Notes under the pieces: generated by a model
Seen by the model: the letters and a program-made list of their open reading frames with translations, nothing else
What the model was told of the DNA's origin: nothing
Databases searched by the model: none
Assembly: GCF_031764535.1 (NCBI RefSeq)
Contig: NZ_CP134499.1
Location: 3,472,001-3,536,000, forward strand
Reading direction: 5' to 3'
DNA: 64,000 nt
Source of the DNA: Pseudomonas sp. SG20056
Lineage (GTDB): Bacteria; Pseudomonadota; Gammaproteobacteria; Pseudomonadales; Pseudomonadaceae
Made by a program: the position numbers and the translations under genes
In this document: piece by piece, positions 36,374 to 44,594 of the stretch
How positions within the stretch are numbered: position 1 is the stretch's first letter
Layout: each line of letters begins with the position of its first letter

Positions 36374-37494
36374 GGCTGCACCTCATCGGCCAACGCGGCA
36401 AGAACCAGTTTGAGGAAATGGTTGCGATCGAAGCTGCCATCGCGATCATCGGCATAGCGCACGATCACCAGGTTCTCGCTGGCGATTACATACAGCCCCT
36501 GCCCCCAGTGCCCGGACGCCACCAGGGTGTCTTCCGGCGCATCCGGCCACGGCCTGCTCGCACCGGCGACTGCCGCATTCAGCCACCATTGGCCGCCTGG
36601 TACGGCTTCACCCGGTTTGTCGGCCTGCGGTTGGTAATTGGCAAACGGCGTGCGGTTGAACTCGACCCAGGCTTTGGGCAGCAACTGCTGCTCGCCCCAG
36701 CGGCCATCACGCTGCATCAGCAGGCCAACACGGGCCAGGTCACGAGCGCTCATGTAGACGTATGAAGAACCGACAAAGGTGCCCGCAGCGTCGCGCTCCC
36801 ACACGGCGGTGGTGATACCGAGCGGGTCGAACAGTGCGGTCCAGGGGTAATCGGCATAAGCCGCCTCGCCCACCATGTTCTTCAACGCGGCGGCCAGTAC
36901 GTTGGTGTCACCACTGGAATAGCGGAAGCGCTCGCCCGGCTGGGCATCGGCGCTGTGCGCGGCGGTGAAGGCCGCCATATCACCGCGGCCACGGGTGTAG
37001 AGCATTGCTACTACCGAGGATTTCAGCGGCGCGTATTCATAGTCCTCCTGCCAGTCCAGCCCCGAGGCCCAGTTGAGCAAGTGGCCGACCTTGACCTGCG
37101 GGTGTGCAGCAAACGGCGGGTAGTAATCGGCCACCGGGGCATCCAGACGGAAGCGGCCCTGGCCGTAGGCCACGCCCATCGTAGTAGCCAGCAGACTCTT
37201 GGCCATCGACCAGGTCAGGTGCGGCGTGGCGGCGTTGGTCGGTGCGGCATAGCGCTCATAAACCACCTGGCCATCGCGGATTACCAGCAGGGCATCGGTG
37301 CGCACACCTTTGCGGGTGGCGTCATCGCGGGCGGGAAAGGCGTAGCTTTCCAACTCGCTGAGCGCGGCGCTGGGCGCAGCCAACTGGCTGTCCCAGTCGC
37401 TGCCAGGCCAGTTCTCGGCCTGCGCTGTGGCGCAGCCCAGAGCGAAGACGCACGCCAGCATCAGCCGCCGCACGGGAAAGGGAGTGAAGGACAT
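36370..37494 (-). CDS. Exported serine hydrolase, class C beta-lactamase/penicillin-binding fold
   Basis: A 374-residue exported enzyme. The signal peptide is cleaved after ATAQA (about 26). The SxxK motif is TWSMAKSLL (Ser96, Lys99) and the YxN-like element is RYSSGDTN; a late SGHWGQGLY stands where the KTG/HxG motif normally lies. Members act as esterases, peptidases or transferases rather than true beta-lactamases, so antibiotic resistance is not implied. It is the first gene of a two-gene operon, with the small cysteine protein overlapping its stop. Confidence 0.88.
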   Translation of the reverse strand: MSFTPFPVRRLMLACVFALGCATAQAENWPGSDWDSQLAAPSAALSELESYAFPARDDATRKGVRTDALLVIRDGQVVYERYAAPTNAATPHLTWSMAKSLLATTMGVAYGQGRFRLDAPVADYYPPFAAHPQVKVGHLLNWASGLDWQEDYEYAPLKSSVVAMLYTRGRGDMAAFTAAHSADAQPGERFRYSSGDTNVLAAALKNMVGEAAYADYPWTALFDPLGITTAVWERDAAGTFVGSSYVYMSARDLARVGLLMQRDGRWGEQQLLPKAWVEFNRTPFANYQPQADKPGEAVPGGQWWLNAAVAGASRPWPDAPEDTLVASGHWGQGLYVIASENLVIVRYADDRDGSFDRNHFLKLVLAALADEVQP

Positions 37495-37550
37495 GGAGCC
37501 GCCTCTGCTGGGATCGAAGACGGCACCCTAGCATGGCGCTGATGACGACA

Positions 37551-37590
37551 AAAAGCGCCGAACACGCCGGTTTAGCCGGCAATTCGGCGC
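37551..37590 (-). terminator. Terminator of the di-iron protein gene
   Basis: On the minus strand an outer stem GCGCCGAA/TTCGGCGC encloses an inner stem GCCGG/CCGGC and is followed by T4-5. It lies 25 bp after the stop of the gene at 37615. Confidence 0.88.
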
Positions 37591-37614
37591 GAAAAGTCAG
37601 TGCATGGAAAGCCA

Positions 37615-38400
37615 CTACTTCGGCAGGCGGTAATCCTCCGGTCCCATCAGATCCATGCCGCACTCCAGATTTTCGATCCAGTAAAGGAAGGCATTGATCA
37701 TTTCCGCGCCGACAAAGGGCCGGCCGTGTTGCGGCACAATCATCGCCACATCCATCTCGCGGACCATCGCCGCCCACAGCCGGCAGGCCTTATTGCCCGC
37801 CATATAGCGCCGGTGAAAACCGAGCATGTTCGGCACATGGTTGACGAAGTCGGTCACCGGGTGTGCGTCATCAACCATCGAGGCACCCATATCGCCAGAA
37901 AACAGAATTTTGCTTACCGGGTCATACAGCTGGAAGTTGCCCACCGAGTGGAGAAAATGCGCAGGCACCGCCTTGAGCGCGCACTTGCCCAGGGCAAACG
38001 ACTGACCGCGATCGGGCAGCGCGATGATCCGGTCAAAGGTGTTGATGCCACGGCTGAGTGCCAGGTAGTTGGCCGTCAGGTGCGGCAGAAAGCGCGCCCA
38101 GAGCTTGGAGCAGATCACCCGTGCACGGGTGTGCAGCAGCCACTTATCCAGCGAGGCGATGATGTCCGGGTCCTGGTGCGAGGCGAAGATATAGGTCAGG
38201 TCCTGCACCGGGATGTGCTTGGACAGCTCCAGCGACAACGGCGTGTAGGTCAGGTCGCCGCCCGGATCGAGCAGCAGGTACTGCTCGTTGTCGGTGATCA
38301 GAAACTGGTTGGACTGCACGCCCTCCCCGCTGACCAGGTCATCGAACATCATGCATTGATGCTCGCCGTTATCGAACAGCACTATGGGCTCGCGTCGCAT
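37615..38400 (-). CDS. Stand-alone oxygen-binding di-iron (ODP/flavodiiron-type MBL) protein
   Basis: A 261-residue MBL-fold protein with the ligand set of flavodiiron proteins: SHQDPDI (His75, Asp77, Asp79), HFLHSVGNF (His148, His151), SGDMGAS (Asp170) and PQHGRPF (His225). It lacks the flavodoxin domain and any electron-transfer domain, like the ODP proteins that bind oxygen and signal to chemotaxis in some bacteria. Here there is no chemotaxis partner beside it, so oxygen or NO sensing or reduction is inferred. It ends in a strong terminator; the acyl-CoA dehydrogenase-like gene lies 87 bp upstream. Confidence 0.82.
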   Translation of the reverse strand: MRREPIVLFDNGEHQCMMFDDLVSGEGVQSNQFLITDNEQYLLLDPGGDLTYTPLSLELSKHIPVQDLTYIFASHQDPDIIASLDKWLLHTRARVICSKLWARFLPHLTANYLALSRGINTFDRIIALPDRGQSFALGKCALKAVPAHFLHSVGNFQLYDPVSKILFSGDMGASMVDDAHPVTDFVNHVPNMLGFHRRYMAGNKACRLWAAMVREMDVAMIVPQHGRPFVGAEMINAFLYWIENLECGMDLMGPEDYRLPK

Positions 38401-38487
38401 GGCAGGCTCTCTCCCGAAAGCCCGCGAGCTTACTGGCGCAGCGGCTCGGCCTTACTGATCTGGATCAAGCCGACGCGCCATGCCGGC

Positions 38488-39375
38488 TTACAGCTTGATG
38501 CCGAGCACCGCCTGCGCCTTCTGCAAACGTTTACTGCGCGCGCTGCCGGCAATCGCCAGCAGACCTTTGTCGCGCTGCCAGAGCTGCGTCCAGTGCGCGT
38601 CACCGGCAGCAAAGGCGTTGTCCAGATCACTGCGCAGGCTGTCGAACTGGGCAAACAGTCCGGCCAGCAGCAGATGGCTGCCTGCGGCACTTGGGCATTG
38701 TCGCGCCACTTCCGCGCAGCCGGCCAGCAAGCCGAGCAAGCGCAATTGCAGGGCCTGCGGCCAGGCCGACTCCTGGCCCACACCAAACAGCCAGGCGGTC
38801 AGTGCCGCCAGCACGTGAGTGTCTTCCAATGTGCGGAAGGGTTTTACGTAGTCATCCCAGCCATCGCCGGCCAGCCGTTCGCACTGCGCGCCCTGCAGAT
38901 GCAGACGGCCATGGCTGACATCCGGCATCAGCGGCAATGCCGGCAGCGTCTCGATCAGCACGCCCGGCGCGCCATTGCGCACCACCCCAAGCGCAAGCTG
39001 CACCGGCGCGCCAGCTACTTCCTCACGCGCAGCCACCAAGAGCCAGTCGGCGGCTTCGGCGGCGGTGACGAAATCCTTGCGGCCATCGAGGGTCAGGGCA
39101 TTGATCCGCGTACTCATGTCCGCAGGACGGGGGCTGCGGTTCTCGGTCACGCACAGCGCGCCCAAGGTCCAGGGCGCGGCCGGCCAAAGCGCGCGCAACG
39201 CGCCCTGATAACCGGCGAGAAACGCCAGCCCCGGCGTAGCTGCCAGCCGGCCGCCGAGCAAGGCCAGCTGCAACGGGGTTGGGTTGCCGATGCGTTCCAG
39301 CAGGCTGGCGTACCACTCCTCCAGCCCGGCGACCGGCAGACGCGTTTGCGGGCTTAACAGCTGTTGCCAGGGCAT
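38488..39375 (-). CDS. Short acyl-CoA dehydrogenase-like protein
   Basis: A 295-residue protein with acyl-CoA dehydrogenase-like features: a leading helical part, a middle region with [17 protein letters not shown] and [20 protein letters not shown] resembling the substrate/FAD beta domain, then a degenerate helical end. Standard enzymes have about 380 or more residues with a catalytic Glu in the C-terminal helical domain; that part looks reduced here, so activity is uncertain. No frameshift is visible, so it appears to be an established short form rather than a broken gene. It is divergent from olsB. Confidence 0.7.
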   Translation of the reverse strand: MPWQQLLSPQTRLPVAGLEEWYASLLERIGNPTPLQLALLGGRLAATPGLAFLAGYQGALRALWPAAPWTLGALCVTENRSPRPADMSTRINALTLDGRKDFVTAAEAADWLLVAAREEVAGAPVQLALGVVRNGAPGVLIETLPALPLMPDVSHGRLHLQGAQCERLAGDGWDDYVKPFRTLEDTHVLAALTAWLFGVGQESAWPQALQLRLLGLLAGCAEVARQCPSAAGSHLLLAGLFAQFDSLRSDLDNAFAAGDAHWTQLWQRDKGLLAIAGSARSKRLQKAQAVLGIKL

Positions 39376-39407
39376 GCATTGCTCCTTGTTTCAGGGATTG
39401 AAGTCAG

Positions 39408-39435
39408 TGTCACACAAGCATCACCAAAGATTCAC
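39408..39435 (+). promoter_or_regulatory. Pho box upstream of olsBA
   Basis: TGTCAC (39408-39413), CATCAC (39419-39424) and ATTCAC (39430-39435) are spaced at exactly 11 bp, each followed by an A-rich pentamer (ACAAG, CAAAG). This is the repeat pattern bound by PhoB. It sits about 90 bp before the olsB start. The olsBA genes are known to be induced by phosphate limitation in P. aeruginosa, which agrees. Confidence 0.65.
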
Positions 39436-39523
39436 GGAGGTGACACCGCCGCTACCTAGCCTGAGCTTGCCCAACAAGATCGACCGGCTGCAAGGCAAAA
39501 AGCCGGCTAACGGAGATGACGGC

Positions 39524-40282
39524 ATGACCCAAATGGCAATCACCCGCGACCGCACCACCCCAGCTCGTCGCCTGCAGGCCGAGCGTTTACACGGCGCTGC
39601 TGCCTTGCGCGAAGCCCAGGCACTGCGCTTTCGTGTATTCAGCGCCGAATTCGATGCCAAGCTCAAGGGTGCCGAGCTGGGCCTGGACATGGATGACTAC
39701 GACATTCACTGCCAACACATCGGCGTACGTGATCTGAACAGCGGTGAGCTGGTGGCCACGACTCGCCTGCTCGACCACCGCGCAGCGGCCAGCCTGGGGC
39801 GCTTCTACAGCGAAGAAGAATTCAGCCTGCACGGCCTGCCGCACCTCGAAGGCCCGGTGCTGGAAATCGGCCGCACCTGCGTCGACGCCGCCTACCGCAA
39901 CGGCGCGACCATCGCCGTGCTCTGGGGCGAGTTGGCCGAAGTGCTCAACGAGGGCGGTTACCGCTACCTGATGGGCTGCGCCAGCATCTCCATGCAGGAC
40001 GGCGGCATCCAGGCCCAGGCAATCATGCAGCGCCTGCGCGAACGCTACCTGTGCACCGAACACCTGCGCGCCGAACCGAAAACTCCGCTGCCGGCGCTGG
40101 ATGTGCCGAGCAACGTGATCGCCGAAATGCCGCCGCTGCTCAAGGCCTATATGCGCCTGGGCGCGAAAATCTGCGGCGAGCCGTGCTGGGACCAGGATTT
40201 CCAGGTCGCCGATGTGTTTATCCTGCTCAAGCGCGATGAGCTGTGTCCGCGCTATGCCCGGCACTTCAAGGCAGCCGTCTGA
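39524..40282 (+). CDS. olsB: L-ornithine N-alpha-acyltransferase
   Basis: A 252-residue GNAT-fold enzyme that transfers a 3-hydroxyacyl chain from acyl carrier protein to ornithine, the first step of ornithine lipid synthesis. The family marks are [17 protein letters not shown] (about 32-48), the acyl-binding [15 protein letters not shown] (about 120-134) and [14 protein letters not shown]. The frame is open from 39284, but the ATG at 39524 has GGAG eight bases before it and fits the family. The downstream gene is olsA, 71 bp away. The upstream Pho box suggests phosphate control, allowing phosphorus-free lipid to replace phospholipid. Confidence 0.88.
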   Translation: MTQMAITRDRTTPARRLQAERLHGAAALREAQALRFRVFSAEFDAKLKGAELGLDMDDYDIHCQHIGVRDLNSGELVATTRLLDHRAAASLGRFYSEEEFSLHGLPHLEGPVLEIGRTCVDAAYRNGATIAVLWGELAEVLNEGGYRYLMGCASISMQDGGIQAQAIMQRLRERYLCTEHLRAEPKTPLPALDVPSNVIAEMPPLLKAYMRLGAKICGEPCWDQDFQVADVFILLKRDELCPRYARHFKAAV

Positions 40283-40353
40283 GTTAGGTTGCACAACTCG
40301 CCGGCACTCTGTAGACAGTGCCGGCGTTTGTGTTTTTGTTGCGAGAGTGTTCG

Positions 40354-41148
40354 ATGAAGAAAGTGCGTTTATACCTGCGCCTGGCGCGCCTGCTGCTGGT
40401 GATCAGCCTCGGCACCCTGCTGGCCGGAGGCATCACTTTGCTTGAACGTCTGGTCCGGCATGACCTGATGCCGACCCGTCAGCGCCTGACCCGCTGGTTT
40501 CTCGCGCGTCTGGCAGGAGCGCTGCCATTTCGCTTGCAGGTGCAGGGCGAGCTGCCGCGTCAGCCGATGCTGTGGGTCAGCAACCACGTGTCCTGGACCG
40601 ATATTCCGCTGCTCGGCATGCTCACTCCGCTGTCCTTTCTGTCCAAGGCCGAGGTGCGCACCTGGCCGGTTGCCGGCTGGCTGGCACACAAGGCCGGCAC
40701 CCTGTTTATCCGCCGCGGCTCGGGTGATAGCGGCCTGCTCAGCCAACAGCTGGGCAACCACTTGCAACGCGGGCGTAACCTGCTGATCTTCCCCGAAGGC
40801 ACCACCACCGATGGGCTGGGGCTGCGCACCTTCCACGGCCGCCTGCTGAGCAGTGCGATCGACAGCGGGGTTTACATACAGCCAGTGGCCATCCGCTACC
40901 TGCGTGATGGCAAGCCGTGCAGCGTGGCGCCGTTTATCGGCGATGACGACATGCTCTCGCACCTGCTGCGTTTGCTCGGCAGCGAGCTGGGTGAAGTGCA
41001 GATCCAGCTACTGACACCGATTGCCAGCAGTGAGCTGAACCGCAATGCCTTGGCCCGCGCGGCGCAGCAGGCAATCAGCCAGGCGCTGTTTGGTACAGCT
41101 GAGCCCACTGAAACAGCCAGTACGGAAACAGAAAGCCAGGCTGCCTAA
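40354..41148 (+). CDS. olsA: Lyso-ornithine lipid O-acyltransferase
   Basis: A 264-residue membrane-bound acyltransferase of the PlsC family; it adds the second chain to lyso-ornithine lipid and may also use lysophosphatidic acid. One N-terminal membrane segment (LARLLLVISLGTLLAGGITL) is followed by the catalytic NHVSWTD motif (HxxxxD, about 75) and the FPEGTTTDG substrate motif (about 148). The ATG at 40354 is preferred to the upstream in-frame start at 40318. Its stop codon overlaps that of the convergent acpH gene by four bases. Confidence 0.87.
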   Translation: MKKVRLYLRLARLLLVISLGTLLAGGITLLERLVRHDLMPTRQRLTRWFLARLAGALPFRLQVQGELPRQPMLWVSNHVSWTDIPLLGMLTPLSFLSKAEVRTWPVAGWLAHKAGTLFIRRGSGDSGLLSQQLGNHLQRGRNLLIFPEGTTTDGLGLRTFHGRLLSSAIDSGVYIQPVAIRYLRDGKPCSVAPFIGDDDMLSHLLRLLGSELGEVQIQLLTPIASSELNRNALARAAQQAISQALFGTAEPTETASTETESQAA

Positions 41149-41729
41149 CCGGCGAGTCCACGTTCGCGCGCCACAAAGGCCTGCAACTCGGGATAGAACT
41201 GGCGAAAATCCTCCAACAGCGGCTGATACAGCCGCTCCAGCTCGGCCGCACCGCCGGCCAACAAGCCTGGCCGCGATAGCCGCCGATCAATCCCCGCGAC
41301 CACCTTCTCCAGCACGGCAAATTCGCGGTAACTGCCCAGCCAGTCCTGAGCGGCCATGCGCGGCGCAATGTGCGCCAGACGCTCAGGCAAACGCGGCTCA
41401 TCAGCCAGCACTTGATAAACACGCCCGGTAAAGCGCGGCAATGGCTCGGCGGCATAGTCGCCCCAATTCAGCGCCAGGCAGTGATCGAAAAATACATCCA
41501 GCAAGATGCCGCTGTAGCGTCGCCGCTCTAGGGCGAAGCGCGCCCGTGCCTGCGCTTGCAGCGGATGGCTGTCGGTGAACGCATCGATACGCCGATGCAG
41601 ACGGATCGCCGCTTCGATATCCGCCGGCCACTGCCCGGCCAGCGGCCCCTTGACGAAATCGCCATACAGGCTGCCCAGCAGCTCCGCCGGCGCATCACCG
41701 CCGAGATGTAAGTGTGCGAGGTAATTCAT
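41145..41729 (-). CDS. acpH: Acyl carrier protein phosphodiesterase
   Basis: A 194-residue enzyme of the AcpH family, which removes the phosphopantetheine group from acyl carrier protein. The typical start MNYLAHLHLG, then GSLYGDFVKGPL, AIRLHRRIDAFTDSHP and SGILLDVFFDHCLA (His/Asp residues of the HD-like metal site) are all present. The length matches the family. It converges on olsA with a four-base overlap, so no terminator separates them. Confidence 0.9.
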   Translation of the reverse strand: MNYLAHLHLGGDAPAELLGSLYGDFVKGPLAGQWPADIEAAIRLHRRIDAFTDSHPLQAQARARFALERRRYSGILLDVFFDHCLALNWGDYAAEPLPRFTGRVYQVLADEPRLPERLAHIAPRMAAQDWLGSYREFAVLEKVVAGIDRRLSRPGLLAGGAAELERLYQPLLEDFRQFYPELQAFVARERGLAG

Positions 41730-41784
41730 GCCCACAGCTTACACATCAGCCGTCGTGATGATGACTATCGCCACGAACGATCTG

Positions 41785-41828
41785 TATATCGCCTCCAACC
41801 GATATAAAGTTCGCCCCATCGCGATATA
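41785..41828. promoter_or_regulatory. Candidate PyeR operator overlapping the pyeR promoter
   Basis: TATATCG (41785-41791) and CGATATA (41800-41806) form a seven-base inverted repeat with an eight-base spacer. A further CGATATA at 41822-41828 lies exactly 22 bp (two helical turns) after the second arm. The palindrome overlaps a possible -10 element TATAAA (41803-41808). ArsR-type repressors bind such palindromes in their own promoters. Confidence 0.5.
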
Positions 41829-41856
41829 GCGTTACAGCGCACAGGGGATAACCCGT

Positions 41857-42159
41857 ATGCAACTCGACATCGATGAAGTGATCAAGGCTCTGGCACATCC
41901 GGTACGGCGCGACATCCTGCATTGGCTGAAAGATCCGCAGGCGTATTTCGCCGACCAGGATCACCCGCTGGAGATCGGCGTATGTGCCGGCAAGATCGAC
42001 CAGCGCACCGGGCTGTCGCAGTCGACAGTCTCCGCGCATCTGGCGACCCTGCAGCGCGCCGGCCTGATCAGCAGCAAAAAGGTCGGCCAGTGGAACTTCT
42101 TCAAACGCAATGAAGAAACCATCCAGACGTTCCTCAGCCACATGAGCCAAGCGCTCTAA
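41857..42159 (+). CDS. pyeR: ArsR-family repressor PyeR
   Basis: A 100-residue winged-helix repressor: VIKALAHPVRRDILHWL, the recognition helix around TGLSQSTVSAHLATLQRAGL (about 51-70) and the wing SSKKVGQWNFFK. It has only one cysteine (Cys43) and no metal-binding pair, as in the non-classical redox-type ArsR protein PyeR of P. aeruginosa, whose gene has the same two downstream partners. PyeR represses its own operon. The MFS gene starts 39 bp later. Confidence 0.8.
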   Translation: MQLDIDEVIKALAHPVRRDILHWLKDPQAYFADQDHPLEIGVCAGKIDQRTGLSQSTVSAHLATLQRAGLISSKKVGQWNFFKRNEETIQTFLSHMSQAL

Positions 42160-42198
42160 AACTAATTGTTCATTCACCCTTTTTCAGGAGCTGACGGC

Positions 42199-43365
42199 AT
42201 GCCTGCAGCGCTTCTCGTCCTCGCTTTGTCCGCGTTTGCCATCGGCACCACGGAATTCGTCATCATGGGCCTGCTGCCTGAAGTGGCGGGCGACCTTGAC
42301 GTATCGATTCCCGGCGCGGGTTGGCTGGTCACCGGTTACGCCCTGGGCGTGGCCATCGGCGCGCCCTTTATGGCCCTGGCCACTGCCAGCTGGCCGCGTA
42401 AAGCGTCACTGCTGACGCTGATGAGCATCTTTATCGCTGGCAACCTGTTCTGCGCCCTGGCCAGCGATTACCAGATGCTGATGCTCGCCCGGGTCATCAC
42501 CTCCCTCTGCCATGGCGCCTTCTTCGGCATCGGTTCGGTGGTGGCCGCCAGCCTGGTGCCGGCCAATCGCCGCGCCTCGGCCGTCGCCTTGATGTTTACC
42601 GGCCTGACCCTGGCCAATGTGCTCGGCGTGCCGCTGGGCACCGCGCTCGGTCAGTACGCCGGCTGGCGCTCGACCTTCTGGGCCGTGACCCTGATTGGCG
42701 TGATTGCCCTGATTGGCCTGTGGCGCGTATTACCGAGCAAAACCGATGAAACCAAGGCCGACTTCGCCAGCGAAGTGCGTGCCCTGCGCGGTGCCGGCTT
42801 ATGGCTGGCGCTGAGCACCACGGTGTTGTTCTCTGCGGCGATGTTTGCCCTGTTCACCTACATCGCGCCGCTGCTTGGCGAAGTCACTGGCGTGTCGCCC
42901 AACGGCGTGACCTGGACCCTGCTGCTGATCGGCCTCGGCTTGACCCTGGGCAACGTGCTCGGCGGGCGCCTGGCCGACCGCAGCCTGAAAGCCACCCTGA
43001 TCGGCGTATTCGTCGCCATGGCGGTGATTTCCACCCTGTTCAGCTGGACCAGCCAGGCGCTGATCCCCGCCGAAATCACCCTGTTCCTCTGGGCCACCGC
43101 CGCCTTCGCGGCGGTGCCGGCCTTGCAGGTCAATGTGGTGGCTTTTGGCAGCGGCGCGCCGAACCTGGTGTCGACCCTGAATATCGGCGCCTTCAACCTC
43201 GGCAACGCCCTCGGCGCCTGGGTTGGCGGCCTGGTGATTGCCGAAGGTTTCGGCCTGACCCGCGTACCCCTGGCCGCTGCCGCCCTGGCTGTACTGGCGT
43301 TGCTGGCCACCCTGCTGACCTTCAGTACCCGTAGCCCTGAACCCGAACTTGCACTCAACGAATAA
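42199..43365 (+). CDS. pyeM: MFS exporter PyeM (AraJ/YdhP-like)
   Basis: A 388-residue transporter of the drug/arabinose efflux group with twelve hydrophobic segments. The N-terminus LSAFAIGTTEFVIMGLLPEV carries the typical TEFV motif, and the loop ANRRASAVALMFTGLTLANV is standard. Substrate unknown. CAGGAG precedes the ATG at 42199. It lies between pyeR and xenB in a tight operon (39 and 17 bp gaps), so it probably exports a compound related to that reduced by XenB or sensed by PyeR. Confidence 0.85.
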   Translation: MPAALLVLALSAFAIGTTEFVIMGLLPEVAGDLDVSIPGAGWLVTGYALGVAIGAPFMALATASWPRKASLLTLMSIFIAGNLFCALASDYQMLMLARVITSLCHGAFFGIGSVVAASLVPANRRASAVALMFTGLTLANVLGVPLGTALGQYAGWRSTFWAVTLIGVIALIGLWRVLPSKTDETKADFASEVRALRGAGLWLALSTTVLFSAAMFALFTYIAPLLGEVTGVSPNGVTWTLLLIGLGLTLGNVLGGRLADRSLKATLIGVFVAMAVISTLFSWTSQALIPAEITLFLWATAAFAAVPALQVNVVAFGSGAPNLVSTLNIGAFNLGNALGAWVGGLVIAEGFGLTRVPLAAAALAVLALLATLLTFSTRSPEPELALNE

Positions 43366-43382
43366 CCTGAGAGGACCGTCCC

Positions 43383-44432
43383 ATGACTACGCTTTTCGAC
43401 CCGATCCAGATTGGCGATCTGCAACTCAACAACCGCATCATCATGGCCCCGCTGACCCGCTGCCGCGCCGATGAAGGCCGCGTGCCCAATGCACTGATGG
43501 CCGAGTACTACGTGCAACGAGCCAGCGCCGGGCTGATCATCAGTGAAGCCACCGCCGTGACCCCGATGGGCGTCGGCTACCCGGACACCCCCGGCATCTG
43601 GTCGGATGAGCAGGTACGCGGCTGGAGCAATGTGACCAAGGCCGTGCACGCTGCAGGCGGCAAGATCGTTCTGCAACTGTGGCACGTCGGGCGCATTTCC
43701 GACCCGATCTACCTGAACGGTCAGCTGCCGGTCGCACCGAGCGCCATCCAGCCGGCGGGTCACGTCAGCCTGGTGCGCCCGATGAAGGACTTCGTCACCC
43801 CGCGCGCCCTGGAAACCGAAGAAATCGCCGACATCGTCGATGCTTATCGCCAGGGCGCGGAAAACGCCAAGGCCGCCGGTTTTGACGGTGTGGAAATCCA
43901 CGGCGCGAACGGTTACCTGCTCGACCAGTTCCTGCAGAGCAGTACCAACCAGCGCACTGACCGTTACGGCGGCAGCCTGGAAAACCGCGCACGCCTGCTG
44001 CTGGAAGTCACCGATGCGGCCATCGAAGTCTGGGGCGCTGGCCGTGTGGGCGTGCACCTTGCACCGCGTGCCGACAGCCATGACATGGGCGACGCCAACC
44101 GCGCCGAAACCTTCACCTATGTCGCTCGTGAACTGGGCAAACGCGGCATCGCCTTTATCTGCGCCCGTGAAAAGGAAGCCGACGACAGCCTGTCGCCAAG
44201 CCTGAAACAAGCCTTCGGCGGCGTGTTTATCGCCAACGAGCGCTTCACCAAGGATCAGGCCAATGCCTGGCTGGCTGAGGGCAAGGCCGATGCGGTGGCC
44301 TTTGGCATTCCGTTTATCGCCAACCCGGACCTGCCGGCGCGCCTGGCACAGGATGCCGAGCTGAACACGCCGCACCCAGAAACCTTCTACGGCCAAGGCC
44401 CGGTCGGCTACCTCGACTACCCAACGCTGTAA
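43383..44432 (+). CDS. xenB: Old-yellow-enzyme family alkene/xenobiotic reductase
   Basis: A 349-residue FMN-dependent ene-reductase. The FMN/substrate residues are in APLTRCRAD, LQLWHVGRIS, the His-Asn pair in GVEIHGANGYLLDQFLQ (about 176-192) and TDRYGGSLENR. XenB and NemA reduce electrophilic alkenes and nitro compounds using NADPH. The gene order with pyeR and pyeM matches the P. aeruginosa operon, supporting the name. No strong terminator follows; a REP element begins 20 bp after the stop. Confidence 0.9.
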   Translation: MTTLFDPIQIGDLQLNNRIIMAPLTRCRADEGRVPNALMAEYYVQRASAGLIISEATAVTPMGVGYPDTPGIWSDEQVRGWSNVTKAVHAAGGKIVLQLWHVGRISDPIYLNGQLPVAPSAIQPAGHVSLVRPMKDFVTPRALETEEIADIVDAYRQGAENAKAAGFDGVEIHGANGYLLDQFLQSSTNQRTDRYGGSLENRARLLLEVTDAAIEVWGAGRVGVHLAPRADSHDMGDANRAETFTYVARELGKRGIAFICAREKEADDSLSPSLKQAFGGVFIANERFTKDQANAWLAEGKADAVAFGIPFIANPDLPARLAQDAELNTPHPETFYGQGPVGYLDYPTL

Positions 44433-44451
44433 GCCTGACGCCCCCTCTACC

Positions 44452-44513
44452 GTAGGAGGGGCTTTAGCCGCGATGGCATGCCCCAGCATTCGCCGCTAAA
44501 GCGCCTCCCACAG
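44452..44513. repeat. REP pair (BIME-like)
   Basis: GTAGGAGGGGCTTTAGCCGCGA (44452-44473) faces TCGCCGCTAAAGCGCCTCCCACAG (44490-44513) in inverted order around a short spacer. A second pair of the same family occurs at 61018-61080. Such GTGGGAGGGGC palindromes are typical intergenic repeats of Pseudomonas. Confidence 0.85.
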
Positions 44514-44551
44514 GGGCTCGCCAGCATCTAAGTGAGGTTTTAAATGCCTCA

Positions 44552-44576
44552 AAAAGAAGCCCGCCAATTGGCGGGC
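44552..44576 (-). terminator. Terminator of the coiled-coil membrane protein gene
   Basis: The perfect 18-base palindrome GCCCGCCAATTGGCGGGC (44559-44576) is followed on the minus strand by TTCTTTTT. The same palindrome forms the terminator at 57851. Confidence 0.9.
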
Positions 44577-44594
44577 TTTTCCGTTGCGACTCAC

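Noticed and set aside
36370..37494. Beta-lactamase resistance gene
   Set aside because: The protein has the SxxK fold but the other motifs are those of the broad serine hydrolase family; resistance cannot be claimed.
42858..44489. Long minus-strand open frame of 543 codons
   Set aside because: It is antisense to pyeM and xenB, which have clear family motifs; the translation is His/Gln/Arg-rich and shows no domain. GC-rich codon bias produces such frames.
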